A stretch of 64,000 bases of DNA from CAZAPO01 sp044841755 (GCA_044841755.1 JAXOFM010000003.1:310001-374000), one strand, 5' to 3'. Positions 35,811 through 44,728 are shown, numbered from the stretch's first letter. Notes: generated by a model not told the origin, from the letters alone. A program made the numbers and translations.

Positions 35811-36008
35811 ATGATATATACAATTACTATTATTCTTTCAATTCTTGTAGGTATCAATTTTCTGTTACTCGTTTTCAGTACAAATAAAATAAAGAAAACT
35901 AGTAAGCCCAGAAAAGCGCAAATCAATCGCCCTACAATTGCTACTAAACCCACTAGAACGCTTACCAATCCACAGGTTGCAAATCCATTGTCTCCAACAG
36001 GTAGTTAG
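35811..36008 (+). CDS. Small single-pass membrane protein, 65 residues
   Basis: A short frame coding for one hydrophobic helix (residues 3-22, ITIILSILVGINFLLLVF), then a basic, Pro/Thr-rich tail ending in SPTGS. The gene is supported by an ATG placed after a promoter-like region and by the sensible topology (N-out anchor, basic cytoplasmic tail); I think similar small proteins with this tail occur in relatives, but could not check. Its last 47 bases overlap the convergent ung gene. Function unknown. Confidence 0.55.
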   Translation: MIYTITIILSILVGINFLLLVFSTNKIKKTSKPRKAQINRPTIATKPTRTLTNPQVANPLSPTGS

Positions 36009-36654
36009 TTTTACTAAAGTGTTTATTGCCAAACCAGTATCCTCTGTTAGCACTTAACGGAGAGGGATGCCCACTTTTTAAAATGTGATGTTTTGATGCA
36101 TCTATTAGGGATGCTTTTTTCTTAGCAAAACCTCCCCATAATAGAAATATTACATTACTTTTATTATGAGAAATGCATTTTATTACGGCATCAGTAAACT
36201 GTTCCCAACCTTTATTTTGATGACTACCAGCTTGATGAGCTCTAACAGTTAGCGTAGTATTGAGCAACAAGACTCCTTGTTTAGCCCATTTTTCTAGATT
36301 ACCACTTTGTGGATATGACTTCCCTAGATCAATCTCGATTTCTTTGAAAATATTAATTAATGAAGGAGGATGAGCAATACCGTCATTTACCGAAAAACAA
36401 AGCCCATTTGCTTGCCCTACTCCATGATATGGGTCCTGACCAATTATAACCACTTTAAGATCATCAAACTTGCAATTATCGAAGGCTGAAAGTATCTGTT
36501 TACCAGGCGGAAAACATTTATGTGTTTTATACTCCAGCTTAACAAAATCAATTAATGATTTAAAATAATCCTTATTAAATTCACCTTCTAAATAATTTCT
36601 CCAACTTTCCTCTATTTGTACAATCACTCTTGAACTTTGTTTAACATCATTCAC
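35962..36654 (-). CDS. ung: Uracil-DNA glycosylase, family 1
   Basis: A 230-residue base-excision repair enzyme that removes uracil from DNA. The catalytic water-activating motif GQDPYHG has Asp74 and His77; the uracil-recognition asparagine lies in LLNTTLTVRAHQAGSH; the leucine-loop motif HPSPLSANRG starts at His196. The length is standard. The first codon is GTG at 36654, since no in-frame ATG occurs in a suitable place; an ATG overlapping it is out of frame. Its 3' end overlaps the small membrane protein gene on the other strand. It is divergent from mutS2. Confidence 0.96.
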   Translation of the reverse strand: MNDVKQSSRVIVQIEESWRNYLEGEFNKDYFKSLIDFVKLEYKTHKCFPPGKQILSAFDNCKFDDLKVVIIGQDPYHGVGQANGLCFSVNDGIAHPPSLINIFKEIEIDLGKSYPQSGNLEKWAKQGVLLLNTTLTVRAHQAGSHQNKGWEQFTDAVIKCISHNKSNVIFLLWGGFAKKKASLIDASKHHILKSGHPSPLSANRGYWFGNKHFSKTNYLLETMDLQPVDW

Positions 36655-36703
36655 AAATATACCTTAATATGCGCTTGTTGTTATATAGAATAACTTAATA
36701 AAT

Positions 36704-36711
36704 TATATTTG
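36704..36711 (+). promoter_or_regulatory. Candidate -7 promoter box for mutS2
   Basis: TATATTTG matches TAnnTTTG and lies 18 bases before the ATG at 36730. Only a weak TTG at 36678 is available as a -33 element. Confidence 0.45.
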
Positions 36712-36729
36712 TGCTCAATTACTTAATTA

Positions 36730-38901
36730 ATGATTAATATTCATCGAAAAACGCTTCAAGATTTAGAGTTTGACACAGTTTTGAATCAGACATCGGAATA
36801 CTGTATTACTGATCTTGGTAAAGCTTATGTACTCGCTATTCAGCCTTTAAAAACTAAGGATGAATTACTTCATGAGTTAACGTTAATGAATGAGTATATT
36901 TCATCTTTTGATAATGATAACCGAATACCTAATCACGGATTTGATGAAATAACAGAGTCTATTAAACTCTTAAATATTGAGAATACTTTTCTGAAGCTTA
37001 GTGAGTTTAGAAAAATAGCTAGCATTTCTGAAACTGTAAATACGCTATTATTATTTTTTAAAAAGTTTCATGAGTACTATCCTACTTTAAATAATGAAGC
37101 TTCTAAAATTCATTTTACTACTGAAATCATTGAAAGAGTAAATGCGGTTATTGATCGTTTTGGAGAAGTTAAGAATGAAGCTAGTGATGCCCTTCGAGCT
37201 ATTAGAAAATCAATAAATGCTTTACAAGGAAAAATAAATTCAAGCTTTTCAAACGCGTTAGCTAGTTATCAAAGTTCGGGTTATCTAGATGAGATTAGAG
37301 AATCAGTTATTGAAAACAGGCGTGTTCTTGCTGTAAAAGCTATGTTCCGTAAAAAGATTAAAGGTTCAATATTAGGATCTAGCAAAACAGGCAGCATAGT
37401 TTATATAGAACCAGAATCTACGCTACAATTTCATAGAGAGCTTAACAACCTAGAATATGAAGAAAAAGAAGAGGTAACCAGAATTCTGAAAGAGCTTACC
37501 AATTTTCTTCGTGATTATGCTCCATTACTACAAGAATATCAAACCTATCTAACAAAAATTGATAGTATATATGCAAAAACTAAGTACGGAAGTTCAATAA
37601 ATGCTATACTTCCTAAGATTAGCAACAACAGAAATTTATTCTTAAAAAATGCATATCACCCTATATTATATCTGACAAACAAAGAAAGCAAGAAAAAAAC
37701 ATACCCTCAAACCATTGAGCTTTCAGCTGATAATAGGATAATTGTTATCTCTGGACCAAATGCTGGAGGAAAAAGTATCACCTTAAAAACAGTTGGTTTA
37801 TTACAAGTTATGCTACAAAGCGGAATGTTAATTCCTGTACACGAGCGTAGTGAAGTCTGTTTATTTGATAGAATCATTAGTGACATTGGCGATAATCAGT
37901 CTATAGAGAATCATTTGAGCACCTATAGCTATCGTTTAAAACAAATGAATTACTTTTTGAAAAAGTGTAACAATAAAACACTTTTTCTAATTGATGAATT
38001 TGGTACAGGAAGTGATCCTGAATTAGGTGGAGCTTTAGCGGAAAGCTTTTTAGAAGTGTTTTATGAACGAGAAGCTTTTGGACTTATAACAACACATTAC
38101 AGCAATTTAAAGTTATTGGCAAACGAACTACCATATATGAGTAATGCCAACATGATGTTTGATGGTAGAAGTCTAGAACCACTATTTAAGCTTGTATTAG
38201 GAGAAGCTGGAAGTTCATTTACTTTTGAAGTTGCTCAAAAAAATGGGATTCCGTATAGTTTGATCAATAAAGCGAAAAAGAAGATTGAACGTGGAAAGGT
38301 TCGCTTTGATAAAACCATTGCAAAACTCCAAAAAGAACGCTCAAAGCTTGAAAAAACGGAACGATCATTAAAACTAAATGAGCAAAAAAAGCAACAAGAA
38401 GCTGATAAGCTAGAATATATAAACGAACGAGTACAGCGAAAACTAGAAAGTTATCAGGAGCTTTTTGATAGCAATCAACGCTTAATTTACTTAGGTCAAA
38501 AAATAGATGCTATATCTGAAAAATATTTTGAAAACAAGCGTAAGCGTGAGTTAATTTCAGAATTCATTAGAATTGTTGAAATGGAGAATGCCAAACGTAA
38601 AAAGCTTACTCAAAAACAGAAAATTGTAAAAAAGAAAAAGGAAAAACAAGTTAAGGCAGAGGTTTCTAAGAAAATTGAAAAAATAAGAACCAAGAAGAAA
38701 GAACTAAAAAAGAAGAAAGCATTAAAACCTCCTAAGCCTAAACCAATCTTAAAAGTTGGCGATAGGGTAAGATTACTTGATGGTAAAGCTGTTGGAAGCA
38801 TTGATACCATTGAAAAGAACAAAGCTGTAGTGAACTATGGTTTGTTTACGACTAATGTAAGTGTTGACCAATTAGAATTGGTTGAAGCAATGAAGAAATA
38901 A
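36730..38901 (+). CDS. mutS2: MutS2-like ATPase lacking the Smr domain
   Basis: A 723-residue MutS2-type DNA-binding ATPase. The lever/clamp region spans about 100-300. The ATPase domain has Walker A GPNAGGKS (342-349), the ISDIGDNQSIENHLSTYS signature and Walker B LFLIDEFGTGSDP. A long, strongly charged coiled-coil stretch (about 515-665, KKKKEKQ and KKKELKKKK) follows. The protein ends with a KOW-like segment (VGDRVRLLDGKAVGSI). Classical MutS2 (about 780-790 residues) continues with an Smr nuclease domain, which is absent here: the stop follows directly. The downstream DCC gene overlaps the stop by one base (TAATG). Roles in other bacteria include ribosome rescue and suppression of recombination. 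Confidence 0.88.
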   Translation: MINIHRKTLQDLEFDTVLNQTSEYCITDLGKAYVLAIQPLKTKDELLHELTLMNEYISSFDNDNRIPNHGFDEITESIKLLNIENTFLKLSEFRKIASISETVNTLLLFFKKFHEYYPTLNNEASKIHFTTEIIERVNAVIDRFGEVKNEASDALRAIRKSINALQGKINSSFSNALASYQSSGYLDEIRESVIENRRVLAVKAMFRKKIKGSILGSSKTGSIVYIEPESTLQFHRELNNLEYEEKEEVTRILKELTNFLRDYAPLLQEYQTYLTKIDSIYAKTKYGSSINAILPKISNNRNLFLKNAYHPILYLTNKESKKKTYPQTIELSADNRIIVISGPNAGGKSITLKTVGLLQVMLQSGMLIPVHERSEVCLFDRIISDIGDNQSIENHLSTYSYRLKQMNYFLKKCNNKTLFLIDEFGTGSDPELGGALAESFLEVFYEREAFGLITTHYSNLKLLANELPYMSNANMMFDGRSLEPLFKLVLGEAGSSFTFEVAQKNGIPYSLINKAKKKIERGKVRFDKTIAKLQKERSKLEKTERSLKLNEQKKQQEADKLEYINERVQRKLESYQELFDSNQRLIYLGQKIDAISEKYFENKRKRELISEFIRIVEMENAKRKKLTQKQKIVKKKKEKQVKAEVSKKIEKIRTKKKELKKKKALKPPKPKPILKVGDRVRLLDGKAVGSIDTIEKNKAVVNYGLFTTNVSVDQLELVEAMKK

Positions 38902-39317
38902 TGATTGAATTAGAAAAAGGAAAGCAACTGGTTATTTTTGATGGAGTTTGCAATTTATGCAACGCTAGTATTATTTATATTATCAAGAGAGATAAGAACG
39001 ATATCTTTAGGTTTGCCCCTCTTCAGTCAGATATTGGTCAAAAAATTATTAAGGATTATAATATTGATACCATTAAGACGGATTCAATTCTATTATACAA
39101 TCTAAATAAAGGTTTATTCAGTCGTTCAACAGCAGTTTTAAAAGTGGCTTCAAGGCTAAGTTTTCCAACTAATCTGTACGCTGTTTTTTTAATCATTCCA
39201 GCTTTTATAAGAAATGCAATCTATGACTTCATAGCAAGAAATAGATATAAGTGGTATGGTAAAAAAGAAAGCTGTATGATTCCTACTCCTGAGCTTAAAA
39301 AGAAGTTCCTACATTAA
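38901..39317 (+). CDS. DCC family thiol-disulfide oxidoreductase-like protein (DUF393)
   Basis: A 138-residue protein with the eponymous motif DGVCNLCN (residues 15-22), a CxxC redox site in a thioredoxin-like context, followed by FAPLQSDIGQ and a hydrophobic segment around 85-105. The family is thought to carry out thiol-disulfide exchange, but the partner is unknown. Translation is coupled to mutS2 through a one-base stop/start overlap. A hairpin terminator overlaps its stop. Confidence 0.85.
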   Translation: MIELEKGKQLVIFDGVCNLCNASIIYIIKRDKNDIFRFAPLQSDIGQKIIKDYNIDTIKTDSILLYNLNKGLFSRSTAVLKVASRLSFPTNLYAVFLIIPAFIRNAIYDFIARNRYKWYGKKESCMIPTPELKKKFLH

Positions 39318-39350
39318 AAAAAAGCCTTGAAAACTTAGCGGTTTCAAGGC
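39316..39350. terminator. Bidirectional terminator between the DCC and DUF1704 genes
   Basis: Perfect nine-pair stem GCCTTGAAA / TTTCAAGGC (39324-39332 and 39342-39350, 9-base loop), preceded by eight A. Read on the reverse strand this gives a strong T-run, so it is best for the operon ending at 39503; it can also stop transcription from the forward DCC gene. Confidence 0.75.
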
Positions 39351-39502
39351 CTATTCATTTACAATTAACACAATTAAAATTATAAATATTTTAGCACACT
39401 TATTTTGGTGATTTAAATATAATAAAGCTTTCTTTTGTTTTTGAAAAATTATCGTTAAAACTAAACTTTTCTTTGTTTAACTAATGCTCTGATAGCAAAA
39501 CC

Positions 39503-40654
39503 CTACTTTAAACTGCTTAAAATAAAGTCTACAGTTTTACTTTTGTTATTGTTTTCAGTAAAAGAATCAGTGATATGTTTAGCAGGAACAGCATAACCTT
39601 TTTTTGTGAGGTAATTAATGTCTTCTAAATGCTCTAAAGAAACTTTACCTGTTAGTAACGGATTCAAATCTCCTCCTTGTTTATGATAATTAAAAACCTT
39701 TTTAAGTCCAGTTAAATACAAGTAATCCTTTGTAAAACCGCCTCCTCTATGCGTTCTAGTAGTAATATAGAATGCCTCATCTCTATTAAGGTCATAGGTA
39801 TTATGAAGCAATCTGAAAGTTTTTGAAAAAGTATATCCCTTAGCCAAACTATTTACAGCTATTACTCTATATGCAAGCTCTTTAAGTCGCTTAACAGTTA
39901 AATTCCCAGACATATATTCACTATAAACAGATAATCCTTCCTGAGTTTCAACATTGTTAGGAAGACCATGAGAAAATATCTTTAATGGATGCAATAAACC
40001 ATTCATTGTGGTAACCATATGGACACCTATTTCGTGATTGGTCAACACACCAATTTCATTTTCACTGAAGGTATGATTGCTATTAAGCACTAGCGTTTGC
40101 AAATTATTTAATACCATTGCGATAGCTCCCATTTTATCTGAATGCTTTATGGAATAGCTAAAATCATAACGCTTAGAATATTCTCTAAAAAAATGTTCGG
40201 TTTCTTGAGCTGAGTATTTAGGTTTAAAATGGTTGGCATCTTGATCTGCTTCAAAATGAAGAATGAACTTAGCATTTTCAACATCTTTTTCGGTTGGCGT
40301 TCCAAAGGAATGCAAGCTGTTGTAATAAAACTTTTTCCCAGTACCAATGGTTTCAATACATTGTATTAATCCAGAGTAAAAATAGATGATCTCCTCATAA
40401 AGATCTCTAATTCGTTTGTCTTCAATTTTTTCTATAGGAAGAGAGAAAAACTCCTTATGGAGCTTGAATTTATCAAAGTCCATCTTTGGATATAAAAAGA
40501 CGGGATCTGATAAATATTTAGAACTAAAGAAGCGCTCTTTTTCAGATTCTATATTGGTGGGATTGACATAACTTAATAATTCAATTTTCTTTACAAGCTC
40601 ATCTATATAAGTATCAATTTCAAATAAAGCCTTTGTATCTTCTCCTATCTTCAT
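39503..40654 (-). CDS. DUF1704 'QEGLA-motif' zinc metallopeptidase-like protein
   Basis: A 383-residue soluble protein of the DUF1704 family, usually labelled 'flavohemoglobin expression-modulating QEGLA motif protein'. The zinc-site motif is HEIGVH (207-212) and the QEGL motif is at 238-241, in the form HExxxH...QEGL, as in the eukaryotic tubulin tyrosine carboxypeptidase MATCAP (KIAA0895L). Both key residues sets are intact, so a peptidase activity is credible; the substrate is unknown, and tubulin is not available here. It is the last of four closely spaced reverse genes: ATP-grasp ligase, sulfurtransferase, N-formylglutamate-amidohydrolase-like protein (its stop 4 bases upstream), and this. 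No signal peptide. Confidence 0.87.
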   Translation of the reverse strand: MKIGEDTKALFEIDTYIDELVKKIELLSYVNPTNIESEKERFFSSKYLSDPVFLYPKMDFDKFKLHKEFFSLPIEKIEDKRIRDLYEEIIYFYSGLIQCIETIGTGKKFYYNSLHSFGTPTEKDVENAKFILHFEADQDANHFKPKYSAQETEHFFREYSKRYDFSYSIKHSDKMGAIAMVLNNLQTLVLNSNHTFSENEIGVLTNHEIGVHMVTTMNGLLHPLKIFSHGLPNNVETQEGLSVYSEYMSGNLTVKRLKELAYRVIAVNSLAKGYTFSKTFRLLHNTYDLNRDEAFYITTRTHRGGGFTKDYLYLTGLKKVFNYHKQGGDLNPLLTGKVSLEHLEDINYLTKKGYAVPAKHITDSFTENNNKSKTVDFILSSLK

Positions 40655-40658
40655 ATCT

Positions 40659-41486
40659 CTAAGCGTGCTTCTTTACAAACTGCATTGCATGATCATACAA
40701 TCTATCTTGTAATTGCTTTTCAACTGCGCTTACAACTTCTGGGTAAATAATGCCAGTATATTCATCGCAATACACCTTTGCAATTTCAGTTGCCAAAACT
40801 AAGGTATTTTGGAAGTTTTTAGTAATATATTTTAGAAAATAACCATTACCATAAAATGTATTATTTATTGCTGAAGTAGACTTTATTCTGCTTGGAAGGT
40901 CTAACTCCGAAAGCCTTTTGCGCCATGATTCAATTTCATTACCAAAACGTTCATTGTCAATATTAGAAGTTCCAAGATTCCAGGTTGGCACTTCCCTATC
41001 CCATCGTTTCCAGTTATAACTGTGCATATCATAAACAATTGAAACTCCAAACTTCTCCTCTAACTTATTGATAAGTGCATGAACTACTTTGTAAAAGTTG
41101 GTATGCTTATCTAAAGACGTTTCTTTCTCATTATGTTGCAAAGGTTCTTTCCATAATTGCTTTCCCCAAGCTGTCTCAAACACAGCTTCATCTGGTATAC
41201 GATTAAGATCGTACTCAAAGCGCGAGTCACAACCAGCAATTAAAATTGGGTGTGATATCACCATATTCTTAGTTTCAGGATCTTCCTCATACCAGCGGTC
41301 GTATTCAGTGTGTAAGCAGTTATCCCAAAGTTCTTTTCTAAATTGGTGTCCATCATGAACTGCACCGCAAGCATAAGGAACGTATTCATCAATCTTTAAT
41401 GTAAATGAATAATCCTCAGCAACAGCATGAAAATGCTCTTCATTCTCAATCTTTTTAATGATATCTTCTATTGATAGTTTAAGCAT
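40659..41486 (-). CDS. N-formylglutamate amidohydrolase-like protein
   Basis: A 275-residue cytosolic member of the N-formylglutamate amidohydrolase/HutG2 superfamily. Typical pieces are YDRWYEEDP, SRFEYDLNR and YDMHSYNW with the histidine and acidic residues expected for a metal-dependent amidohydrolase. Named family members cut N-formylglutamate in histidine degradation, but no hut genes are nearby, so the real substrate is more likely another N-acyl or gamma-glutamyl compound made by the neighbouring ligase (inference). Its start overlaps the sulfurtransferase stop by 8 bases. Confidence 0.82.
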   Translation of the reverse strand: MLKLSIEDIIKKIENEEHFHAVAEDYSFTLKIDEYVPYACGAVHDGHQFRKELWDNCLHTEYDRWYEEDPETKNMVISHPILIAGCDSRFEYDLNRIPDEAVFETAWGKQLWKEPLQHNEKETSLDKHTNFYKVVHALINKLEEKFGVSIVYDMHSYNWKRWDREVPTWNLGTSNIDNERFGNEIESWRKRLSELDLPSRIKSTSAINNTFYGNGYFLKYITKNFQNTLVLATEIAKVYCDEYTGIIYPEVVSAVEKQLQDRLYDHAMQFVKKHA

Positions 41487-42303
41487 CTGTTAATGTTCCA
41501 TATTCTGTCCATGAACCGTCATAAACACTAAAATTATTATATCCTGTTATTTCTGAAGCTAATGCTAAAATGCAGGCCGTAATTCCTGATCCACAAGAAA
41601 AAACGAGTTTCTTATTCTCTATATTAAATGAGGATAATATTTCTCGTAACTCACTTTCAGGTTTCATGCAATTCCTATTCATTAATTCTTTAAAAGGTAA
41701 ACTCTCAGAATTAGGAATATTACCCGATCTTAAACCAGCTCTAGGTTCTGCTTCCAAGCCTTTAAACCTATTACTTGATCTTGCATCTAAAATCTGAAAA
41801 GAATTATCATCTGAAACAACTTTAATATCATCAAAGAATTTAAAGGTCTCAGAATTATATTTTCCAATAAAATCACCTCTATCTACCTCTCGAATTTGTT
41901 TATCTACAACTGCATAATCATTATCTATCCATTCTGGTAATCCTCCATCTAAAACTGCTATATTTTTATGGCCAAAAGCCTTAAATAGATACCAAACACG
42001 CGCACTTGAATAAATTCCTTTATCATCGTAAACCACAATGGCACTATCTTGATTGATTCCTATATTTTGAGACTCAGCTGTAAATTGTTCTTCTGGAGGA
42101 ACTGTATTAGGGAAAGGTGCATCAACATTGCTAAACCTTTTCTTAATATCAAAAAATCTGGAATTAGGAATTTGAACTTGGTTAGCTATCTCTAGATCTG
42201 CAGTTACTTTTGGAATAGTGCCATCCAGTATAACTAAATTGGGAGCATCAAAATTCTCTTTGAGCCATCTAACAGAAACTAAAGGCTTATCAATTTTAAC
42301 CAT
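41479..42303 (-). CDS. Two-domain sulfurtransferase (mercaptopyruvate/thiosulfate type)
   Basis: A 274-residue protein with two rhodanese domains. The active cysteine is Cys237 in CGSGITA, the loop sequence of 3-mercaptopyruvate sulfurtransferase (CGSGVTA) rather than thiosulfate sulfurtransferase; the N-terminal domain is non-catalytic. It would transfer sulfane sulfur from mercaptopyruvate to a thiol or other acceptor. It lies second in the four-gene operon, 10 bases after the ATP-grasp gene. Its presence ties the operon to sulfur or cysteine-derived metabolites. Confidence 0.88.
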   Translation of the reverse strand: MVKIDKPLVSVRWLKENFDAPNLVILDGTIPKVTADLEIANQVQIPNSRFFDIKKRFSNVDAPFPNTVPPEEQFTAESQNIGINQDSAIVVYDDKGIYSSARVWYLFKAFGHKNIAVLDGGLPEWIDNDYAVVDKQIREVDRGDFIGKYNSETFKFFDDIKVVSDDNSFQILDARSSNRFKGLEAEPRAGLRSGNIPNSESLPFKELMNRNCMKPESELREILSSFNIENKKLVFSCGSGITACILALASEITGYNNFSVYDGSWTEYGTLTDA

Positions 42304-42313
42304 CTAAGAAATC

Positions 42314-43351
42314 TTAAGCGTCCTCTACAGTTTTTCTTAATCTAGCGCGTCTGTTAAATGCTTGAAGCTTGTCAAGGACCTTACTTTCCAGAAAGTCAAT
42401 TACTTTTTCCTCAACCTTTACCTTAGGCTTATAAACTTTGTTCATGTAAGTTATTCCTCCAGGGGACATCACGTTTACTTCAACAAGTTTACCTCCTATA
42501 ACATCAATACCAACAAAGTAGAGACCATCATTGACCAACTTAGGCCCAATCTGTTTACATAGCGCCTTTTCAGCTTTAGTTAGAGAATGTTTTTGAACAC
42601 TTCCTCCTGCTGATACATTTGATCTATGATCATTAGAACCAGGAACACGTTTCATAGCGCCAACGGGTTCACCATTAAGAAGCAATATTCTAACATCTCC
42701 CTGATCTGCGCCTTCTATATAATCTTGCAGAATCACGTAGTTAGAAGTACCATCAGAATTTGTAATATAAAAGTCTAACAAGGAATTAATATTACCCATT
42801 GCAGATTTCTCAATAAGAATAACTCCAGAACCACCAAAACCATTTAAAGGCTTCAAGATCATTTTGTCTGACTTCGATTCCTTTATTTGCTCTATTAGGT
42901 ATCGCTTATTTTTAGACACGTGAGTTGAAGGAATTATGTTACTATGAGCATCACCGAAAGCCGCAGTATATAGTTTATTGTTAGCTTCTCTCATTCCTTC
43001 CAAAGAATTGATGATAAAAACATCATCCTTTACAGAATCCAAGAAATTAAGCATTATAGGATCTAAAGGAGGGTTCGCTCTAAAGAAAATAGCATCAAAT
43101 CCCGCCAAAGGCAACATTTCTTCTCTAAGTTCAGCTTTATTATAAAATGATTTAAGGGAACTAGGAACTTTCTCCATCCTCCCTACAACAGTACAAAAAG
43201 CATTGGTAACACTATTGCGAATAGTAAGGTTTGCAGGAGTACACATGGCAACTCCATGACCTCTTTTAACACATTCTTTAATTAAGGCTAAGCTTGTATC
43301 ATTTTCAGGATCGATCTTCTCCCAAGGATACATGATAAAACATACATTCAT
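42314..43351 (-). CDS. ATP-grasp ligase, glutathione synthetase-like
   Basis: A 345-residue enzyme. The N-terminal substrate domain (MYPWEKIDPENDTSLALI...) resembles prokaryotic glutathione synthetase; the ATP-grasp core includes MILKPLNGFGGSGVILIEK-type phosphate loop (key GFGGSGV), LQDYIEGADQGDVRILLLNG and the Mg/ATP region VNVMSPGGITYMNKV. This fits carboxylate-amine/thiol ligation such as gamma-glutamylcysteine + glycine, but the acceptor can differ in this family. The organism also has bshA, so glutathione itself is uncertain. It is the first gene of the four-gene operon. The name gshB is not given because the product is not established. Confidence 0.84.
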   Translation of the reverse strand: MNVCFIMYPWEKIDPENDTSLALIKECVKRGHGVAMCTPANLTIRNSVTNAFCTVVGRMEKVPSSLKSFYNKAELREEMLPLAGFDAIFFRANPPLDPIMLNFLDSVKDDVFIINSLEGMREANNKLYTAAFGDAHSNIIPSTHVSKNKRYLIEQIKESKSDKMILKPLNGFGGSGVILIEKSAMGNINSLLDFYITNSDGTSNYVILQDYIEGADQGDVRILLLNGEPVGAMKRVPGSNDHRSNVSAGGSVQKHSLTKAEKALCKQIGPKLVNDGLYFVGIDVIGGKLVEVNVMSPGGITYMNKVYKPKVKVEEKVIDFLESKVLDKLQAFNRRARLRKTVEDA

Positions 43352-43395
43352 ACCCTAGACTATTGGTGGTTATACGTATTTTAAAAGTAGAGATT

Positions 43396-44721
43396 TTATT
43401 TTACTTCCTCGTAATGGTCATCCCAATTTTTAATTTTTGGTTTTCCAAGTTTATCAACTGACTTAGCAACGAGCATAGAAACCGTAGCATCACCAGTGAC
43501 ATTTACTATGGTTCTACACATGTCAAGTGGTCTGTCTACAGCAAAGATCAATGCTAAACCAATAGCTAGCTTATCAGCAGGGAAATTAACCGCTTCTAGC
43601 ACTATTACCAACATTACCATACCTGCACCTGGAACAGCAGCACTACCTATTGAAGCTAAAAGTGCTGTTAAAACAATAACTAGTTGATCTACAATTGTAA
43701 GATCAAAACCTAGTGCCTGAGCAATAAATACAGCAGCAACAGCTTGATATAAACTGGTTCCATCCATGTTGATTGTTGCTCCTACAGGAAGCACAAAACT
43801 TGAAACTTCTTTGTCAACACCAATATGCTCTTCTACCCTTTCCATAGTTACTGGAAGTGTCGCAGCACTACTACTAGTTGAAAATGCTAGCAATTGAGCA
43901 GGACTAATTTGCTTTAAAAACCAAAACGGATTCTTCTTGGTAATCGTACCAACCATGATACAATAGAAGACTATCATTAAAGCTAATCCAATTAGAACAA
44001 CAACTGAGTAGTTTAATAATGCATATAATAGCTCTGGATCACCTGAAGAAACAACAACACTGGCTAATAATGCAAATACAGCGTAGGGTGCTGTAAGCAT
44101 GATAAGATCAACCATTTTCAAGACTACATCATTTAGGGAGTCAAAGAAATCTTTTAACGGTTTTGCACTCTTCTCTCCTATCAAAAGCATTGAAATTCCT
44201 AAGAAAATAGCAAAGAAAATAACCTGTAGCATTAACTTGTTATTGCTTAATGCAGAAAAAGCATTTTCCGGAACCATATCCTCTAAGAACTGTAAAGGTC
44301 CGCTATCTTTTTGCTTAGTAGCTTCACTAATTTTTGACTGTACATCACTATCACCAGCATAAGTTTGAGTTAACTTGGATATAGTTTCGTCAGAAACTCC
44401 ATCACCTGGTTGCATTACATTTACTAAAACCAATCCAATACTAATTGCTACTATTGTTGTCACTACATATATCAATATTGTTCTTAAACCAATATTAGCA
44501 AACTTTGATATGTCCTTAAGATCAGAAATACCTTTAATTAATGATGCTAGTATCAATGGAATGGCAATAAGTTTAAGAAGCTTAACGAAAATTGTTCCAA
44601 TAGGTTTGATCCAATCATCAACAAATCCTGCTCCCCAATCAAATTGTAGCATAATGAACCCAAAAATGAGTCCTAAAAGCATACCTATTAAAATTTGCCA
44701 ATGTAGTGCTAGTTTCTTCAT
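43396..44721 (-). CDS. Dicarboxylate/amino acid:cation symporter (DAACS, GltP/DctA type)
   Basis: A 441-residue inner-membrane secondary transporter of the SLC1 family. It has eight-plus hydrophobic segments and the two re-entrant hairpin signatures: the serine-rich STSSSAATLPVTM and the NMDGTSLYQAVAAVFIAQ motif, plus DRPLDMCRTIVNVTGD near the C-terminus, which coordinates the substrate and cations. Glutamate/aspartate or C4-dicarboxylate uptake with Na+ or H+ is expected. It lies 7 bases downstream of aroC on the same strand and may be co-transcribed with it. Confidence 0.94.
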   Translation of the reverse strand: MKKLALHWQILIGMLLGLIFGFIMLQFDWGAGFVDDWIKPIGTIFVKLLKLIAIPLILASLIKGISDLKDISKFANIGLRTILIYVVTTIVAISIGLVLVNVMQPGDGVSDETISKLTQTYAGDSDVQSKISEATKQKDSGPLQFLEDMVPENAFSALSNNKLMLQVIFFAIFLGISMLLIGEKSAKPLKDFFDSLNDVVLKMVDLIMLTAPYAVFALLASVVVSSGDPELLYALLNYSVVVLIGLALMIVFYCIMVGTITKKNPFWFLKQISPAQLLAFSTSSSAATLPVTMERVEEHIGVDKEVSSFVLPVGATINMDGTSLYQAVAAVFIAQALGFDLTIVDQLVIVLTALLASIGSAAVPGAGMVMLVIVLEAVNFPADKLAIGLALIFAVDRPLDMCRTIVNVTGDATVSMLVAKSVDKLGKPKIKNWDDHYEEVK

Positions 44722-44728
44722 AGTATAG

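Noticed and set aside
35865..36053. Reverse 62-residue frame across the small membrane protein and ung ends
   Set aside because: It is a shadow of two better frames, with Cys/Trp-rich noncoding composition.
40659..41486. Histidine-degradation enzyme HutG
   Set aside because: No other hut gene is near, and the operon partners point to another substrate.
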